NCBI GenBank assembly: GCA_949318235.1
Contig: OX439134.1
Location: forward strand, 24,314,662-24,378,661
Direction: 5' to 3'
Source of the DNA: Ecdyonurus torrentis
Taxonomy: Eukaryota; Arthropoda; Insecta; Ephemeroptera; Heptageniidae
Length of the DNA stretch: 64,000 nt
The notes beneath the pieces were generated by a model. It saw nothing but the letters and a program-made list of their open reading frames with translations. It made no database searches and had not been told where the DNA came from. Position 1 is the stretch's first letter, and the number at the start of each line of letters is the position of its first letter. This document shows, piece by piece, positions 61,585 to 64,000 of the stretch. A program made the position numbers and the translations under genes.

Positions 61585-64000
61585 TACACTACTAAAGTCA
61601 TGTTAATAGTCAGTGATGACGTCACATATCTACTACGTAAACAACTAAAGTCAAGTTGATAGTTATTGATGACGTCACTTATCTACTGCTTCAATACTAA
61701 ACTCAAGATGGAAGTCAGTGATGGCGTCACTTATTTATATCATTCACCACAAAAGTCAAGATGATATTCAGTAATAACGTCACTTATCTATTTCATACAC
61801 AACTAAAGTCAAGTTGATAATCAGTGATGACGTCACTTCTCTACTTCATTTACTACTAAAGTCAAGTTGATAGTCAGAGATGACGTAACATATTTACTAC
61901 GTAAACAACTTACGTCAAGTTGATAGTCAGTGATGATGTCACTTATCTACTTCATTCACTACAAAAGTCAAGATGAAATTTAGTAATAACGTCACTTATC
62001 TACTCCATACAGAACTAAAGTCAATTCGATAATCAGTGATGACGTTACTTATCTACTTCATACATTCCTAAAGTCAAGTTGATAGTCAGTGATGACGTCA
62101 CATATCTACTACATATACAACTAAAGTCAGGTTAATAGTCAGTGATGACGTCACTTATCTACTTCATCAATACAAAAATAAAGTTGGAAGTCAGTGATGG
62201 CGTCACTTATCTACTACATACATAACTAAAGTCAAGATGATAGTCAGTGATGACGTCACATATATGCTTCATACACTACTAAAGACAAGTTGATAGTCAG
62301 TAATGACGTCACTTATCTACTTTATACACAACTAAAGTCAAGTTGATTATCAGTGATGACGTCACTTCTCTACTTCATACACTACTAATGTCAAGTTGAT
62401 AAACAGTTATGACGTCACTTCTCTACTTCATACACAACTAAATTCATGTTGAAAAACAATTGTGACGTAACTTATCGACTTCAATTAATACTAAAGTCAA
62501 GTTGATAGTCAGTGATGACGTCACATATCTACTACATATACAACTAAAGTCAGGTTGATAGTCAGTGATGACGTCACTTATCTACTTCATCAATACAAAA
62601 ATAAAGTTGGAAGTCAGTGATGGCGTCACTTATCTACTACATACATAACTAAAGTCAAGATGATAGTCAGTGTTGACGTCCCTTATCTATATCATTCACC
62701 ACAAAAGTGAAGATGATATTTAGTAATAACAACACTTATCTACTTCATACACAACTAAAGTCAAGTTGATAATCAGTGATGACGTCACTTCTCTACTTCA
62801 TACACTACTAATGTCAAGTTGATAAACAGTTATGACGTCACTTCTCTACTTTATACACAACTAAAGTCATGTTGAAAAACAATTGTGACGTAACTTATCG
62901 ACTTCATTAAATACTAAAGTCAAGTTGATAGTCAATGATGACGTCACATATATGCTTCATACACTACTAAGGACAAGTTATTAGTCAGTGATGACGTCAC
63001 TTATCTACTCTATACACTCCTAAAGTCAAGTTGATATTCAGTGATGACGTCACTTATCTACTTCATCAATAAAAAAATAAAGTCAGAAGTCAGTGATGGC
63101 GTCACTTATCTACTACTTACATAACTTAAATCAAGTTGATAGTCAGTGATGACGTCACATATCTACTTCATACACTACTAAAGTCAAGATGATAGTCAGT
63201 GATGACGTCACATATCTACTTCATACACTACTAAAGACAAATTAAAAGTCAGTGATGACGTCGCTTATCTACTTCATACAGAACAAAACTCAAATTGATA
63301 GTCAGTGATGACGTCACTTTTCTACTTCATACACTACTAAAGTCAATTTGATATTCAGTGATGACGATGCATTTCTACTTCATATACTACTAAAGTCAAG
63401 TTGATAGTGATTGCGTCACTTATCTACTTCATATACCACTAAAGTCAAATTGATAGTCAGTGATGACTTCACTTATCTTTTCTATACACTACTAAAATCA
63501 AGTTGATAGTCAGTGATGGCGTAACTTATCTCCTTCATAAACTTCTAAAGTCAAGATGATAGTCAGTGATAACGTCATATATGGATTTCATACACTACTA
63601 AAGTCAAGTTTAAAAACAATTATGACATAACTTATCGACTTCATATAATACTAAAGTCAAGTTGATAGTCAGTGATGATGTCACATATCTGCTTCATACG
63701 CTACTAAATACTAGTTGATAGTTAGTGATAACGTCACTTATCTACTTTATACACAACTAAAGTCAAGATGATAGTTAGTGATGACGTCACATATCTACTT
63801 CATACACAACTAAAGTCAAGTTAATAGTCAGTAATGACGTCACTTATTTACTTCATACATTACTGAAGTTAAATTGATAGTCAGTGATTACGTCACATAT
63901 CTACTTCATACACAACTAAAGTCAAGTTGATAGTCAATGATAAAGTCACTTATCTACTTCATACAACACCAAAATCAAGTTGGTAGTCAGTGATGGCGTC
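61585..64000. repeat. Satellite A block, right-truncated by the window
   Basis: Length is 2416 bp, of the 2524-bp type. One monomer present in the sister blocks (the ATATGCTTCATACATTCC monomer, about 36170) is missing at about 62520. One core is destroyed at about 62728 (AATAACAACACTT). The block continues beyond the window. Confidence 0.92.

Overview
The window is eukaryotic satellite DNA from end to end, and I see no intact gene. The best guess is an insect; Lepidoptera is possible but weakly supported. The reasons are high AT content, tandem repeats throughout, a retroposon-like tail made of short AAT/ATT repeats, a short terminal-inverted-repeat element carrying exon-like and GAGA-rich DNA, and no sign of bacterial gene organisation. 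It resembles pericentromeric, subtelomeric or sex-chromosome heterochromatin, but the chromosome cannot be told from the sequence.

Two unrelated satellites alternate. Satellite A has a monomer of about 53 bp and fills about 32 kb (roughly 600 monomers). Most monomers carry, intact or slightly mutated, the 8-bp palindrome TGACGTCA, the consensus cAMP-response element bound by CREB/ATF bZIP proteins. Satellite B has a monomer of about 342 bp and fills about 28 kb in 14 blocks (about 80 monomers). Every A-to-B junction and every B-to-A junction falls at the same base, and every B block measures a whole number of monomers (3, 3, 24, 3, 13, 2, 3, 3, 2, 3, 16, 1, 2, 2) plus about 34 bp. This points to one founding interleaving event that was amplified as a composite higher-order repeat, with later gain and loss of whole monomers.

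Layout: A 1-1483, B3 1484-2543, A to 4904, B3 to 5962, A to 8073, element C 8074-9176, A to 9380, B24 9381-17890 (with element D at 15587-15847), A to 20524 (with a retroposon tail at 20387-20491), B3 to 21581, A to 23692, C 23693-24795, A to 24999, B13 25000-29749 (with D at 28129-28389), A to 31307, B2 to 32026, A to 34167, B3 to 35229, A to 37753, B3 to 38813, A to 41337, B2 to 42055, A to 44787, B3 to 45844, A to 47954, C 47955-49057, A to 49261, B16 to 54766, A to 55491, B1 to 55866, A to 58008, B2 to 58725, A to 60866, B2 to 61584, A to 64000.

Three mobile-element families mark the history. C is 1103 bp with 30-bp terminal inverted repeats (CACTC ends). It sits at the same site in three places with identical length, so it inserted once and was copied with its surroundings. 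D is 261 bp, has a 60-bp near-perfect palindrome and is flanked by GGTTTGAAC; it was likewise inserted once and copied to two places. The retroposon tail is present once and so is younger than the duplications. Short open frames on the minus strand are by-products of the repeats and are not annotated as genes.
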